Part shown: positions 5,809 to 6,033 of the stretch, in pieces
Numbering within the stretch: position 1 is the stretch's first letter
How the letters are laid out: every line of letters begins with the position of its first letter
DNA from: Alphaproteobacteria bacterium
Lineage (GTDB): Bacteria; Pseudomonadota; Alphaproteobacteria; Micropepsales; Micropepsaceae
Assembly (NCBI GenBank): GCA_947455695.1
Contig: CANGRN010000103.1
Span: forward strand, 1 to 6,033
Direction of reading: 5' to 3'
Length of the DNA stretch: 6,033 nucleotides
Notes under the pieces: generated by a model
Databases searched by the model: none
What the model was told of the DNA's origin: nothing
The model's input: only the letters and a program-made list of their open reading frames with translations
Made by a program: the position numbers and the translations under genes

Positions 5809-5844
5809 AAAAGCCCCGCTGTCCCAGCAGGGCTTTTTCTTTTG
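5809..5844 (+). terminator. Rho-independent terminator after the lipoprotein gene
   Basis: AAAAGCCC (5809-5816) pairs with GGGCTTTT (5830-5837). After one C-A mismatch, GCTG (5818-5821) pairs with CAGC (5825-5828) around a TCC loop. The stem runs into a T-rich tract (5834-5843), 20 nt past the lipoprotein stop. This is a textbook intrinsic terminator that separates the lipoprotein gene from the next gene on the same strand. Confidence 0.93.
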
Positions 5845-5856
5845 TGCCCTTTTTAA

Positions 5857-5886
5857 TTGTGAGGGGCCGATCAAGGCGCATACCAT
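5857..5886 (+). promoter_or_regulatory. Candidate promoter of the gamma-glutamyltransferase gene
   Basis: TTGTGA (5857-5862) and TACCAT (5881-5886) are 18 nt apart, each matching consensus at 4 of 6 positions. They lie between the preceding terminator and the ATG at 5914, where a promoter is required. The predicted start leaves about 20 nt of leader including the ribosome site. Confidence 0.33.
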
Positions 5887-5913
5887 CCTCGCAGATTGCT
5901 GCTGAGGTTCGCG

Positions 5914-6033
5914 ATGACGCTTTTGAATTCCGGTCTGAAAACACTTCTCGCGACAGCGCTGATCCTTGCCGCCCTGCCCGCGCAGGCCCAGGTGACCGAA
6001 ACCGTCGCCAAGCGTCACATGATCGCCGCCGCC
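5914..6033 (+). CDS. ggt: Gamma-glutamyltransferase precursor, N-terminus only (runs off right edge)
   Basis: Forty codons are visible. Residues 1-25 form a Sec signal peptide (one Lys at position 9, a Leu/Ala core, cleavage after A-Q-A before Gln26), so the product is periplasmic. The mature start, VTETVAKRHMIAAA (27-40), matches the conserved beginning of gamma-glutamyltransferases, where the M-(I/V)-A-A-A segment precedes 'NPLA' and the first helix of the large subunit. These enzymes are made as a proenzyme that cleaves itself at a Thr and then hydrolyse or transfer the gamma-glutamyl group of glutathione and related compounds. The catalytic Thr is far outside the window, so activity cannot be judged. 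The ATG has a TGAGG ribosome site about 6 nt upstream, and the preceding terminator makes it a separate transcription unit. The identification rests on one short motif plus the signal peptide. Confidence 0.72.
   Translation, partial: MTLLNSGLKTLLATALILAALPAQAQVTETVAKRHMIAAA

Noticed and set aside
5847..5866. Second terminator hairpin (CCCT...AGGG) after the lipoprotein terminator
   Set aside because: Only four to five pairs around a long A/T loop and no following T tract.

Overview
The window is G+C-rich DNA that looks like an alphaproteobacterial chromosome. The evidence is the strong G/C bias at third codon positions, promoter candidates with a CTTGAC-like -35, twin-arginine-type leaders, and an outer-membrane lipoprotein family that I associate from memory with Rhodospirillales and relatives. 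I cannot name a genus. There is no insertion sequence, integrase, CRISPR array or phage gene.

Layout, left to right. Positions 1-800 (minus) hold the N-terminal 266 codons of a class-III PLP aminotransferase related to glutamate-1-semialdehyde aminomutase; the window ends before the PLP-binding lysine. A 113-bp divergent intergenic region follows, with candidate promoters both ways and a 7-bp inverted repeat. Positions 914-2104 and 2101-3198 (plus) are a translationally coupled pair (ATGA overlap): an exported beta-lactamase-fold serine hydrolase and an exported six-bladed NHL beta-propeller. Convergent to them is a twin-arginine-type dienelactone-hydrolase family protein (3211-4077, minus). 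Only 12 bp separate the two stop codons, and both lie in the arms of an 8-bp palindrome. Upstream of that gene is tRNA-Arg(ACG) (4283-4359, minus), whose encoded CCA end directly abuts a perfect 14-bp inverted repeat. Positions 4646-5788 (plus) encode a 380-residue lipoprotein with coiled coils and a degenerate OmpA-like C-terminal domain, closed by a textbook intrinsic terminator. The right edge starts a gamma-glutamyltransferase precursor (5914 onward, plus, truncated).

Five of the six protein genes carry export signals (two Sec, two Tat-like, one lipoprotein), so this is a stretch of mostly periplasmic or envelope functions. Only the hydrolase/NHL pair shows direct sequence evidence of co-expression. 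The other neighbours are on opposing strands or behind their own signals, and I see no proof of a shared pathway. I did not find a convincing new multi-gene system. The points most worth a second look are the uncharacterised lipoprotein, the hydrolase-propeller pair, and the hairpin fused to the tRNA 3' end.
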